A stretch of DNA of 64,000 bases from Nothopassalora personata. Lineage: Eukaryota > Ascomycota > Dothideomycetes > Mycosphaerellales > Mycosphaerellaceae. The stretch covers positions 5,146,001 through 5,210,000 of the forward strand of contig CM066291.1 in NCBI GenBank assembly GCA_033816765.1, written 5' to 3'. The position numbers and the translations under genes were made by a program. A model generated the notes under the pieces. That model was not told the origin of the DNA, did no database searches, and worked only from the letters and a program-made list of their open reading frames with translations. Below are positions 29,204 through 39,322 of this stretch, piece after piece; within the stretch, counting starts at the first letter, position 1; every line of letters begins with the position of its first letter.

Positions 29204-30640
29204 ATGAAAACTTTACTTGCACGTCGAAACATTGACCTCACCATCAACATCGTCTCTGCCAGTCCTTGTGAGCGTGCAATGGCTTCGATCATGGCCTCAC
29301 AACGCGTAGGCGTAGGAGCTCGAATCCTACAGCTGCCTCCCTCGATCCGCCCCGCAGTCGTTCAACAGCCCTGCTCGAAACGATCCTTTTCCTCGACCAA
29401 TGCCAGAGCAGACTTGACGACGGCCATCGCCAGTGGTCCTGGAGCAGTCCTCGAGATCCTGCATGCGTTCATGCCATGGTACATGGCCATTCCAACAGCA
29501 GCCGTGCTTGTTCGTGGCGTTCTGGTCTACAAGCTCGTCTCAGTACCCAATCGCAAACGCGCCATTGTACGAAGACATCTCTACCCTCTGTGGAACTACC
29601 AGGCCCAGTACGAATGGGGACAGTACCGGGAAGAGAAGGTCAATAAGGCTCTACACAGCGGGAGAAGGGGTGTAGATTTTGGAACAGCAATACGGCTGGC
29701 ACTTAAAAGACAATGGATCAGTGTGAAAGCATCGAACAGAGTCGGTTCGATGTATGGCGCCCGTGTCTTCAGCTTGCGGTCGTTCTTGAACTTCGGCATG
29801 ATGATTGCTTTCACCGAGGCACTGCGGATCAAGTGCGGATCGAGGGAAGGGCTGTTACCCATCATACTGCACCCAGTCGAGTGGGCTAAAGAGGCATGGA
29901 CGAAATCTGTACCGAGTGACGGAGCAGACCCGACCTCACAGAGCATGACGGCAGACGAACTACTTGCGCAACGGTTGGAGAAGGCCCAGGAGGCGCAACA
30001 GGCGGGAGGACTCCCAGGAGGTGTAACAGACATCGATCTCGACTCGCTTGGGCGTGCGCACCATCTATCTCCGCTGAACACACCTGAGTACGCCGCCTAT
30101 CTAGACCCTACACTTCAGGCTGAAGGCTTGTCGTGGTGCTCTGACCTGACATCGGTTGACCCCACATTTGCACTTCCGGCTGCTCTATCCCTTACAATTG
30201 CAGCCAGTGCCTTTCTACGATCTGGTCGAGATCTGGACCAACCCACGGAAAAATTCTTCAGTGCTTCTCGAAAAGAGTCGGCTGGCAAACTCACCGCACA
30301 GTCATCAGAGCCAAGTGATCAACCTCTGGAGCCGACGGCGAATCCTCTGCAAGCAGGACTCCAAGCAGCGGACAGGATCAAGCCTGCCAATCCTAAGAAG
30401 GAGTGGGCACCCTTGGCTGAGCTCACCTTCAGACAGCGAATGACTTTGACCATCAGCTTGTTGTTCTTCCTCATAAGCATCAGGATGCCCGCTGCGCTTC
30501 TGCTCTACCTCGTCCCGAGCTTCATTGTGGGTTTCCTGCAAAGCAGATGGCTGGATCTGAAGTATCCACTACCTGAGGTCATCAAGCCCAGCAAGAGGCC
30601 AATCAGGGTCAAGGTCAAGAAGACTTTCGGAGAAGTGTGA
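29204..30640 (+). CDS. COX18: Mitochondrial inner-membrane insertase, Cox18/Oxa1 family
   Basis: Single exon, 478 residues from the ATG at 29204; an alternative start is MASIMASQ. The N-terminal ~70 residues are presequence-like (Arg/Ser/Ala-rich, SKRSFSSTNARA). The YidC/Oxa1 core has hydrophobic segments near 88-112 (LEILHAFMPWYMAIPTAA), 185-200, 300-340 ('DLTSVDPTFALPAALSLTIAASAF') and 408-445 ('MTLTISLLFFLISIRMPAALLLYLVPS'). The block 'DLTSVDPTFALP' is typical of Cox18. Family role: inserting the C-terminal part of Cox2 across the inner membrane for cytochrome oxidase assembly. A ~60-residue polar insertion (about 345-395) before the last hydrophobic segments varies among fungi. OXA1 itself would be the alternative call. 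Confidence 0.85.
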   Translation: MKTLLARRNIDLTINIVSASPCERAMASIMASQRVGVGARILQLPPSIRPAVVQQPCSKRSFSSTNARADLTTAIASGPGAVLEILHAFMPWYMAIPTAAVLVRGVLVYKLVSVPNRKRAIVRRHLYPLWNYQAQYEWGQYREEKVNKALHSGRRGVDFGTAIRLALKRQWISVKASNRVGSMYGARVFSLRSFLNFGMMIAFTEALRIKCGSREGLLPIILHPVEWAKEAWTKSVPSDGADPTSQSMTADELLAQRLEKAQEAQQAGGLPGGVTDIDLDSLGRAHHLSPLNTPEYAAYLDPTLQAEGLSWCSDLTSVDPTFALPAALSLTIAASAFLRSGRDLDQPTEKFFSASRKESAGKLTAQSSEPSDQPLEPTANPLQAGLQAADRIKPANPKKEWAPLAELTFRQRMTLTISLLFFLISIRMPAALLLYLVPSFIVGFLQSRWLDLKYPLPEVIKPSKRPIRVKVKKTFGEV

Positions 30641-30660
30641 TTGATCTATAGTGGCTACTT

Positions 30661-31578
30661 TCAATCAAATCGTGGCCGAATCACGCCTGATGCGTTGCCT
30701 ACACAACCTGCGTACTCATCTGCGAAGGGTTCGTTGCTGGCCAACACTACCGGAGGGTTGTACGAGTTCTGTGTTGTCGAATCGTTATTTCCAGATGCAT
30801 TTATCGTAGAGGATGGTTTTCGACTGCGGCTCTGCTCTGACCAGCTGCCTGGCGCGATGCGCGGCAAGCCCTCCCGCACCCACTCGTGTTCCTCCTGCGG
30901 AGCACCATAAGACATGATCGGAGGTGGTGGTGGCGGTCGTCGTCGTGTCGATGTCGGCATCTCTGCATCATACGCATCTGTGATCCTCGGCATCTGTGGA
31001 AAGTACGAATCTTTCCTCTCATCTAGCTCCGGCACTTCTCCAAATCTTCTGCGTATCGCTCGCTCGAGTCTCTGCTGCTTCACTTGTCGACGACTCGGGG
31101 TCTTCCCCTTCTCCTGCTCTGCAATGGGGAGCTTTGCCCTATCGGATTCGGCGCGCCGTTTCGCACTGGCTTCATCTTGTTTCAGCCGACATCCTGCGTG
31201 TTGCTTCTTGGCAGCGTCGTGCTCGGCTTGTGCTTTCAAAAACGCGGCCAAGACCTCCTCTTTCTTGGCGAGGTACGATGCCTTCGGCTTTCCGGTCATG
31301 CTGCGTTGCATGAAACTTGGTTCGGGGAAGTCACCTTTCGCGGCGCCTGCTTTGCGGTATGCGTCGTACGTGATTTTTAACTGTCGGCTGCAGCACTTCT
31401 GGTCGCAGCAGTAGTCTCGGTCGTTGGTCTCCGGCCGTGTGTCGCACGCTGCATCGAATGTGGCGGCTTCTACGTTGCTCAAGGTTGGGTCTACACGGAA
31501 GGTTGCGTCGGGACATAGAGTGGTGTCGACTGAGCCTTGATGGCCGCAGGAGTGGAGGCTGGCTTTCTTGTTGCACAT
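30661..31578 (-). CDS. Hypothetical Cys-rich 'MCN' protein, tandem member 1
   Basis: Single exon, 305 residues, starting MCNKKASLHSCGHQGS. The N-terminal ~75 residues have a cluster of cysteines and histidines (MCN, CGH, TLCPDATF, DAACDT, YCCDQKCCSRQL), which suggests zinc binding of the kind seen in many unnamed fungal proteins. The middle is strongly charged and helical (KKEEVLAAFLKAQAEHDAAKKQH...). The C-terminal part is disordered with a polyproline run (RRRPPPPPPIMS). It shares start and spacing with the gene at 32463-32868 on the same strand. The 3' ends of this gene and COX18 converge within 21 bp. No function can be assigned. Confidence 0.65.
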   Translation of the reverse strand: MCNKKASLHSCGHQGSVDTTLCPDATFRVDPTLSNVEAATFDAACDTRPETNDRDYCCDQKCCSRQLKITYDAYRKAGAAKGDFPEPSFMQRSMTGKPKASYLAKKEEVLAAFLKAQAEHDAAKKQHAGCRLKQDEASAKRRAESDRAKLPIAEQEKGKTPSRRQVKQQRLERAIRRRFGEVPELDERKDSYFPQMPRITDAYDAEMPTSTRRRPPPPPPIMSYGAPQEEHEWVREGLPRIAPGSWSEQSRSRKPSSTINASGNNDSTTQNSYNPPVVLASNEPFADEYAGCVGNASGVIRPRFD

Positions 31579-31945
31579 AGCTGCGGTGGGTTGGTATTGA
31601 AGGAAGGCGGTGCAAGCGTTGGATTATGAGTTTTTGTTGTTGCAGACCTGAGCGCTACAAAGATGGCGGTGCACCTCAAAAGTGATCCCTGCACAGCCAC
31701 CCTCAGGACAGTAGATAGGAGGCAGCTGGACAATTTTGCTGTATGGGTTGAAAGTCTATTCTTTTGCTGACAGCTGCTCGAGAGGAGTGGTTGTTTCTAT
31801 GCTGAAAAGTTTGACTCCCACACGGATTCCACATTCGAGATTCACAGCCAGGGCCGCGCCACTGTGATCATAAACACGACGTATGGCACTGTCTACATTT
31901 ACGCAACACTGTCACAATTACGATCGAAAATTGGACGTGCAATGA

Positions 31946-32191
31946 GAGCTGAGGGACTCGCCGCGACCGCCGAAGCCACGCAAACCACCTATAGCATTCC
32001 AGGATCTACCTCCCGAGATCCTGCTCGCTGTAGTGGAGCATGTCATCGGCGGATCCCTGTCTGGAAACTCGCTGGTCCAGGGTTTCGGGAAGCAATGCAT
32101 CTCTAATGGAAAGACACCACGCAAGGCTGTCTGGAGAGGAGCATCGCCGAATATTTACCTAGGCGTACTTCTCGCCTGGAGACTACAATGA
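31946..32191 (+). pseudogene. F-box-like remnant
   Basis: One frame contains 'AFQDLPPEILLAVVEHVIGG', an F-box core, and runs on for about 50 codons to a TGA. There is no ATG in frame before it: a TGA stands at 31943-31945. The only nearby ATG (31942) is in another frame. It reads as an isolated fragment between the two Cys-rich genes. Confidence 0.4.
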
Positions 32192-32462
32192 CTGCGTTTT
32201 AAGTTGTTGTGCATGCGCACGACTGGACTTGTCAGTTGCAGTACTCATCATCTCATTTTGACACTATGCTGACCATCGCAACTAGCTGCGCGGGTCGGCC
32301 GACATCGTCTTCGAACACGATAACACATACACGCTCTGCGGCGCTGGAAACAGCATCACCAAGTCTATAACGCCGCATTCGAAAAGAGTAAATACAAATC
32401 ATCACCGCCACACATCATCTCCACCTCCACTCGCTCCAAGTGCTCATCTCCTACGCCAAGCC

Positions 32463-32868
32463 CTATCCGATCACAACACCCCCCTCGCCACCCCCACCCA
32501 CATTCTTACCCATCTCCTCCTTCTCCTTCGCCTTCAACTTCCACACCACCTCCTCACGCTCCCCTTCATCCGCCTTAAACGCCTTCCACTCCGCATCGAC
32601 TTCCTCCTCCGTCAATCTGGCTAGTCCTTTGCGGCGAGCGGAGAGAGCGGAGCCCTTGGGCGCGAATGCAAGCTTCGCCAGTCCCTTGCAGGCCCTGAGG
32701 AAGACCTCCTTGGCGCATTCGCCACTGCAGCAGTAGAACTCGGCTGCCATGGTGGACTCTGCGGGGAGGGGCCGCACGGCTCGGGCGATTCTTCGAACAT
32801 GGGGGGAGGGAGTTTGGGCAGTAGGTTTCGGAGAAGTGGGAGCAGCGGTATTTGGTTCGGTTGCACAT
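32463..32868 (-). CDS. Hypothetical Cys-rich 'MCN' protein, tandem member 2, with apparent frameshift
   Basis: The conserved start is the ATG at 32868 (MCNRTKYRCSHFSETYCPNS), parallel to MCNKKASLHSCGHQGS in the neighbouring gene. Its own frame becomes Arg-rich and unlike a protein after ~35 codons. One frame over, from about 32760, the sequence continues with 'MAAEFYCCSGECAKEVFLR', matching the YCCDQKCCSRQL cluster of member 1, then a charged helix and a Gly-rich end to 32463. No phase-compatible intron fits: the only candidate (about 40 nt) creates a stop. The gene is either broken by one indel, contains a sequence error, or starts at the internal MAAEF. Member 1 is the intact relative. Confidence 0.45.
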
Positions 32869-33583
32869 GGTGGTGGTGTGGTCTGGGGAGGGTTGGGTTG
32901 GGTTGGGTTGGCTTGGTTGGTAGCGTTCATGATGAAGTTAGTGAGTGGTCTTGTAGTCTGTGGGGGTTTGTGATCGGTGAGGAGAGGGAGGGAAGTAGTG
33001 GTGGTGGAGAAGGAGAGTTTTATACAGACTTGCGTTATTTCTGTTAAGGTATTGGGAAGTGAATCAAGTTGAAGAGAAGGGAGTGAATGAGTTGGTGAAG
33101 AGAAGGAGGGAGGATACAGGGTTGAGATGGTGAATGATGGTGTACTCTTCATTCCAGACGGAGGTGAGTCATGATGCCCGAGCTTTGGTTGCAAGAGATG
33201 CGTGATGCCATTCATGCTACTTGCAAGCCATGCGGACTGCGCGCGCATCGCCTCAGCTGGATCACAGACTCTGTGGATGTCCTGAGGCTACAGTCGGCGG
33301 CGCGGGGAAGATATTGACGCAGAGGCCCTGGCGCGGCAGTTGCCTCGACGGGCAGCAGGAACTCAAAGCAGACGACAACATCATGGAGTCGGCCGCTGAA
33401 AAGCTGGCCAATCTACAAGTCAGTGCATAAGGATATCGCATGGGATGAGCTGGATCGTTGAAGGCCGCTAAGTGGTGAAAGCCGCAGATCATGAATTTGA
33501 GGTGAGTCTGACTTCGATAGAAAATTTTCACTATGCTCCTGCTAGAAAGCCATCCTCCATGCTCTCTCCTACCCCTGCCACCT

Positions 33584-34462
33584 TCACGACGAATTTTTGC
33601 CACTCTCCGCCGTTTCACCCTGTCTCCGCCGCCTCACCCTGTCTTCGCATCGCCGTCGACCGTTCTTGTAGCTCGTTGAGTTCGTCCATGGAGGTGTCGC
33701 TTGTCGTGCCGCCTTCGTCGTAATGTCGTGGTCTTCGAAGCTGCTGGAGGGTGCTGAAGGAAGAAGAAAAGACAAAGACTTACCACTCTTTTGTGCCCAG
33801 AGATGAGCGGGTTGTGCCCAGAGATGAGCGGTGCCCAGAGATGAGCGGGTTGTGCCCAGAGATGAGCGGGTTGTGCCCAGAGATGAGCGGGTTGTGCCCA
33901 GAGATGAGCGGGTTGTGCCCAGAGATGAGCGGTGCCCAGAGATGAGCGGGTTGTGCCCAGAGATGAGCGGGTTGTGCCCAGAGATGAGCGGGTTGTGCCC
34001 AGAGATGAGCGGTGCCCAGAGATGAGCGGGTTGTGCCCAGAGATGAGCGGGTTGTGCCCAGAGATGAGCGGTGCCCAGAGATGAGCGGTGCCCAGAGATG
34101 AGCGGTGCCCAGAGATGAGCGGGTGCGAGTGCGTCCTGTATATATGTTAGCTCTGGTGGATCTGTCTGCCATATCGCCTCCAGTAGCCTCGAGACCACCG
34201 ACGCGTGACGACGACATGAGGGACGACGGCGCGTGCGGGTGACGACTAGGATGTGATCGGCGCGAAGTTCTGTGAGCTGCTGTGTGGTGTGAGTGTTAGC
34301 TCCGGGCGATTTTATGAGGTGCTCTGTGGCGGTGTCTGTGTCTTGTTTGTGGTGGTGCGTGATGTTTGGTGATGGGAGGAAGAATGGGAGGAAGAAGAGA
34401 AATGCGAAGCTGGTGAGGTAGAAATAGTTCGTGCGGTGTGCACTGACCACCTGCCTTTTCAC
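33584..34462 (-). CDS. Open frame over a minisatellite, coding status doubtful
   Basis: The 292-codon frame has a hydrophobic start (FYLTSFAFLFFLPFFLP) and then crosses the tandem repeat at 33792-34120, where it encodes changing units (ISGHNPL, SLGTTRS, HLWAQPA) as the 17-nt units shift the frame. The repeat lacks stops in every minus-strand frame, so openness is not evidence for coding. Kept at low confidence because the N-terminus could be a signal anchor. Confidence 0.15.
   Translation of the reverse strand: MKRQVVSAHRTNYFYLTSFAFLFFLPFFLPSPNITHHHKQDTDTATEHLIKSPGANTHTTQQLTELRADHILVVTRTRRRPSCRRHASVVSRLLEAIWQTDPPELTYIQDALAPAHLWAPLISGHRSSLGTAHLWAQPAHLWAQPAHLWAPLISGHNPLISGHNPLISGHNPLISGHRSSLGTTRSSLGTTRSSLGTTRSSLGTTRSSLGTAHLWAQPAHLWAQKSGKSLSFLLPSAPSSSFEDHDITTKAARQATPPWTNSTSYKNGRRRCEDRVRRRRQGETAESGKNSS
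33792..34120. repeat. Minisatellite of 17 copies, 21-nt and 17-nt units
   Basis: The shared core gcccagagatgagc occurs 17 times. Spacing between successive cores is either 21 nt (with a gggttgt linker) or 17 nt (with ggt), in the order L S LLLL S LLL S LL SSS. Units are otherwise almost identical, which implies recent expansion. Confidence 0.95.
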
Positions 34463-35038
34463 ATCACGTTCACTATTCTCGCGTCAGAAGAACGACAATG
34501 GAAGCTGATGACGCAAGATTGTTCGTCTAGGCCGGGATTTTCCGTACTCGATTGCATGAGACGTTGAAAGCGCCGAGGTTTTGCCGCGTTGACATGTGAT
34601 GCTCAGCACTCAGTGCCAGGACTGGACCCGCCTGACACGCAACCGTGGAAGTCCAAGACTTACTGATGTAGGACGAAGAGGACTAATCGTCATCAGACGA
34701 TCTTCGATGGCGCAATAGCAATCGCGAACCTGGTAGTGGAAAAGCTAGGTAGAAGTGAACGAGCATTGAATTGACGTAGACCCTGGATTAGTGTTCTCGG
34801 CTGAAGCCGAGAGCGTTTGCTGTACAACCTTGCAACGCGCCAACCTTTCACCCAGACCTCGTCAACTTCTTCGAACTCACGCGTCGCGATTTACCACCTG
34901 TCGTAGAGCGCGTTACCCTCTAGCGCACCACTTTCGCAAATACATCCTCTGGTATCCCACCACACTGTCAACATATCAGACGTCCCGCTGATAGTCCTTT
35001 CGTAGTGAACCACCTGCTTCTCGAGGTCATCCGCCAAG

Positions 35039-36173
35039 ATGGCGCCCTCGGAGTCCTTCGCCTTGGGTGCCATGAACGCGATTGTCGAGATATCCGGCCC
35101 TGATCCCATGGTCCTCGGTAACCTCACCAGCAAGACATCGGAGGTCCATCTTCAGCTACTGGAAGGCGATACAGGCGGTGAGATCGTGGCGCAGCTGTCA
35201 CACATCATTGATGGCAAGCCGTACACGCTCAAGTTCCCCTTTCGCGAGTGCAAAGTATGTATGGTGACTATGGTCTCGTGTGTCTCATCAAGCATGTATT
35301 GATGCTGCTGTTCAGGTATCACTCGTCATGTCGGGAAAAGTACATCAGCATACCAAGGACCTCAAGAAATTCAAGGCATTCCGGGATCTCGTCTCATCTA
35401 AGAAGCACACCAATGTCGATGGCAAGAAGTCGAAGTCCATCAAGACTAATCTTGTGCGCTTCTTCCTGATTACTGTGACTAAGATTCCCATACACTATCG
35501 GAAAAAGGCCCTCCTGGATCTGTTCGCTCTTCTTGATCAGCAGATGGACAATCCTGTGGCCTACATGTTCAAGGCTGCGATCGAGTCAGAGGAATCCATC
35601 ACCATCGCCTGTACCACCATCATCGCACAAGCCGGTGACATTCTCGAGAAGTACGCACAGTCACTCCAACCTCAGCAAGCTCGACCAGGCGACAAGCGGA
35701 AGGTTGCAGCCAGTCAATCACCGCCGCCGAACGTAAAACGCCGGAGATCGGCACCAAGCACCATGGTATACCGCCCGTAATGTCTTGCAAAGTGACTTAC
35801 ACTGACACAACGCAGGCAAGCTCGGCCAACGACGGCGACTCCGACAGCTATGAGAACGACGTGATTCAGAGCGTTGTTAGCTCGAACTTCGTCGACTATG
35901 CTGACAAACTTCAAAAGCGTGCTCTTAACGAGCTGAGATCTTTCAACCCAAAGGCCAAGCGTCTCGCTGAGATCACGGAGCTGAACGAGGAAAACGAGGT
36001 CAGTGGTATTCATCGACTCGATGGTGGGCGCTTACTGACTTCTCCAGGAACAAGTCGTGGAGCTGGCATTCCAGGCCGAGCTCCAGCTTCGCGATATTCA
36101 GATGCACGTTCGTAACCTGAGGAGTGCCAGAGCCGAAGCTTACAAGGAGAGGCCGCAGTATGGATTCAAGTAA
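35039..36173 (+). CDS. Conserved-looking fungal protein of unknown function, four exons
   Basis: Exons 35039-35254, 35316-35765, 35816-35998 and 36048-36173; introns of 61, 50 and 49 nt, all phase 0, with GTATGT, GTATAC and GTCAGT donors and CAG acceptors. The product is 324 residues. The first ~70 residues include 'SEVHLQLLEGDTGGEIVAQL'. Residues 73-200 are helical and basic, with 'KDLKKFKAFRDLVSSKKHTN' and 'IHYRKKALLDLFALLDQQM'. A nuclear-localisation-like stretch (DKRKVAASQSPPPNVKRRR) follows near 205. The C-terminus is acidic, then a predicted coiled coil (ADKLQKRALNELRSF...ITELNEENEEQVVELAFQAEL) ending QYGFK. The layout suggests a nuclear protein that self-associates or binds a partner. 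No family recognised. Confidence 0.7.
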
Positions 36174-36456
36174 CGAGGAGGATGGTTGACAGCACTGCTC
36201 GGCGAAGGTCCACGAATTTCGGTTGGTGTTACAGGATGTTGTTAAGTTTGACGATTTGGTTGCGTCAATGTTCTGCGAATGCGGAGGCAAGAAGACCTCG
36301 TGGAAGACCCTGTTGGTACATTATGGAAGCCTGTGGTAGAAAGCCATGAAGCTGAAAGACGGGCGGGAGACGAAGAGCTTGACGATGTGCCACTATGATG
36401 CTCTCTGGTGGAGTATACATGGGGAAAATGTAAGCTCAAGAAGCGCCCGGTCATCC

Positions 36457-37387
36457 TCACCATGACATCCAAACCTCCCAATCTCGAAAGTCTTGCATCC
36501 ACAAACCGAGCTCGCCTCCAATGCCATCCACATACTCATCCCTCGCATTCTTCACCACGATTGCAATAAGCTGATAAAAATCTCCCTCAAAATCATTGCC
36601 ACCTGCTACTTCATGAGCCCACTGAATAGCCTGCGAATAGTCAAGATATCCAAAGACGAACTCTTTATTCACGACTTCATCAAGGAGTTGCCAATACAAC
36701 TCTCTCGCCTCCATCGTCTCCCCATCCTCACGGCGTAGGACATCGTGGAATCTCTTTGCGGCTTCCTCCCGCTCGCGGTGGCAGACATCGTTGAGTGTAT
36801 GAGTGTCTCCGCGGTGAGGTTTGGCGAGAAGAATTGCGGCGATGCAGGTGTCGATTTGGGAACAATAGTCCACTTTGACTAGCTCGTCGCTCTCGGTTGC
36901 GTCGTAGTCGAGGTTTCTTGCGTCGTGCTGGTACATTTCTTCGACGTGCTTGCTCACCTTGTCGCGGTCGATCGCCAAGGTAGTGGTAATGAAGCCTGTA
37001 TCTGCGGCCAGTCTAGGCGCAGTAGCTTCGTTAGTTGGGTCGTTGAGTGCTTCCTCGGAATCTTCGTCGTCAGATTCAGCTTCGCCATCGGGTCCAACAA
37101 AGTCGTTGAAACCAACACTAGCATTCCCTGTTTCGACATATGAGGCTCTACGACACGAGGGACCAGCAGGAGAATCCACTAACCACCTACGAAGGCACTT
37201 GCGGCAGTAGGTGTGACCACAAATGTTCGTGAACGGCAAAGTCACTTCCTCGCAACAGATTGGGCATTCCTGATACTCGTGCAGTGGCTGTGTTTGTGTC
37301 AGCAAGCAATCCTAACGCATCTCTGCCAACGTGGTCGATGTGTGCGACTTTCAACAGCAGGCTGCTTGGATCGCAGTGCCAGGACAT
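36457..37387 (-). CDS. RING finger protein (C3HC4-type), probable E3 ligase
   Basis: The main exon is 37287-36457 (277 codons). It holds an N-terminal RING, CPICCEEVTLPFTNICGHTYCRKCLRRW, followed within about 10 residues by a final Cys in PSCRR. An acidic region (PDGEAESDDEDSEEALNDP) and a helical C-terminal half (to 'GLWMQDFRDWEVWMSW') follow. There is no ATG in this frame upstream of the RING: the open frame begins with TTG. A clean acceptor (GCTGAC...ACACAG) precedes CCACTGCACGAG, so a first exon must lie upstream. The best phase-0 fit is 37387-37349 (MSWHCDPSSLLLK) with a 61-nt intron, though its donor (GTCGCA) is weak. The final cysteine pair of the RING looks incomplete (CRR instead of CPxC), so ligase activity is uncertain. 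Confidence 0.65.
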
Positions 37388-39322
37388 GTATACTCTCCAG
37401 CAACAATCGATTAGGCGTTGCCTCTTTCAGATCGCTGTTTCCCTGTTTGCTGACATCGCCTTGGCCCTGTTCAACGCCATTGAGATGTGTACGGTACAAT
37501 ACCGCTGGGTGGGTCTTTGTGCTTCGGCAGACCTCATCGAATATGCCGGGCAAGCATTGCCAGCAGTCCTCAAGCACTCAGCCAGCATTACAGCGAGCGC
37601 TCCCTTTTCAGGTTAGCTGAGCGATAACGCAACTAGCACTTCAGGTGTTGCATCCCAGATTGGCGCAGGACACATTGTGCGAGCCTACTGCAGCCGGCAA
37701 ACCACATGGCCTTGAACAGCAGATGCTGCAGAAACACTTCAGGTGCTGGTATTTTGCAGCGTCTAGCGGCTTGATGTGGTTGTTCTGTGTCAACGCGTTC
37801 AAGAGGCACAGAAGCTGGTGATCGATGTTGAGATCCAAGTGCGCATCAAATCCAATGCACAAGCAGTCTCGCAGTCATGATGAGAGCTTACAGCGACACA
37901 AGTGATCACACCGTAGCTCTTAAGAGTTCAATGATTCTCCCACTTTATCGGCTGCAATCTTCGAGGCCCTCGCCTCACGATATGATAATCTCGATTCTCC
38001 AGGTGATGCCCTATCGACAAAGATCACCCAGCTTTGCAGAGAAAGCTCAAAGTGAGGACAGGCGTTCTTGTCAGAAAGGTTTGGCAAGCGTGTGCAGTTG
38101 GATCCCTCAGAATACACCACCTCTTCTGGCCTCTCTTCGGCCATGATCTCACACCAGTCAGACGTCAAGACCATCAATGAAAACGTCTTCGAGGCTATGC
38201 TGTGCACCGCACTCACACGGCACGGAACATTGCCTAAATCTCGGCAAGTCTTGGGGTCGAAAGGACGTTCATCGCGAACACGAAGCTGCCACGATGCGCC
38301 CACGAGAAAGGTTCCGGTGGTCAGTCGATCACGATAATGTCTTCGTTCAAGGTACGGGTTTAGTACGAAAATGGTATCGTTAGCAGCTTGGACTTTTTGA
38401 ATGGTCTGATATCACGGAACAAACTGCTTGAGATGAAGCATTGAAATCGCGATTGTGGCGCAACACGGATAGGGCAGGACCAGCCGCGAGACTGTTTGGC
38501 CGCTGCGCCTCAACACCTCTGCCACAGCCGCCGCATGGTTGGTCACCAGGTTCGCGGCGGTATCTGAGCACTCGGCCGCAGGCTCCGAGGGCAGTGTCGT
38601 CCCGCCCGGCGTAGATGAAGAATCAGCAGAGTTTGCAAACGGAGACGCATTTCGTCCGGCTCAGGCACAGCTTACGGCTGCCTTCAGCTGAGCAGGGTCC
38701 ATCCTGATGAGCGAGCGCGGATGCGGCTCATGATAGAGTGCCAGGCATGTCGGGAAACATCAGGCACAACGTTGTTGGCATGATAGGCTGCCATGCGGGG
38801 TGTCGATACAGTAAGACGTAGATTGCAGTATTACCGTAGCACGAGTCGTTGTGTATCACGAAGAAGTGAGCGAGCAAGTCAACAAACCACCGAGGGCCTG
38901 TGCCCGCTGTGCTCGAACTGGGAAGGCGTGGCTGCTGGGCGTTGCCGTGACCTCAACCGCAATCGCCTCTCACATCACCCTCCACCCTTCCAGCACTCTC
39001 CAGTGCATCACTGCCATCACTTTTCACCATCCACCCGCCACCCGCCACCAGACACCCGGCAGCGCGAGATCGTCGGCGGTGAGCGCTTTGCAGCCTAGCA
39101 AACACAGCCCATCGGCCCAGCGAAGGTAGGCGGCACTAGCAGCCATCCAGGCCTCAAGTCCAGTTTGTTCCCCAGGCGCCTTCCTCCTTTAACGCCAGCA
39201 CATTACACCGTAAACACACCACTGCTCATCCTCCTCCTCCATCACTCCTCGTCACCGCCGCATTCCTGCGACCGCACACCACATCGTCAGCTAGACTGGG
39301 AGTGCTCTAACCCATCGCGCAG
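37388..39322. other. Intergenic, no gene accepted
   Basis: About 1.9 kb between the RING gene and RHO1 (divergent). A minus-strand frame at 37920-38303 (127 codons) looks moderately protein-like but has no motif. The last ~500 bp are pyrimidine-rich and are probably the RHO1 promoter and leader. Confidence 0.4.

Larger units (their letters stand above)
33249..35038. other. Intergenic with minisatellite, no accepted gene
   Basis: About 1.8 kb between the second Cys-rich gene and the four-exon gene at 35039. Apart from the minisatellite I see only short or low-complexity frames. Confidence 0.4.

Noticed and set aside
33792..34120. CRISPR-like direct repeats
   Set aside because: Units are contiguous tandem repeats with no unique spacers, in a eukaryotic genome; this is a minisatellite.
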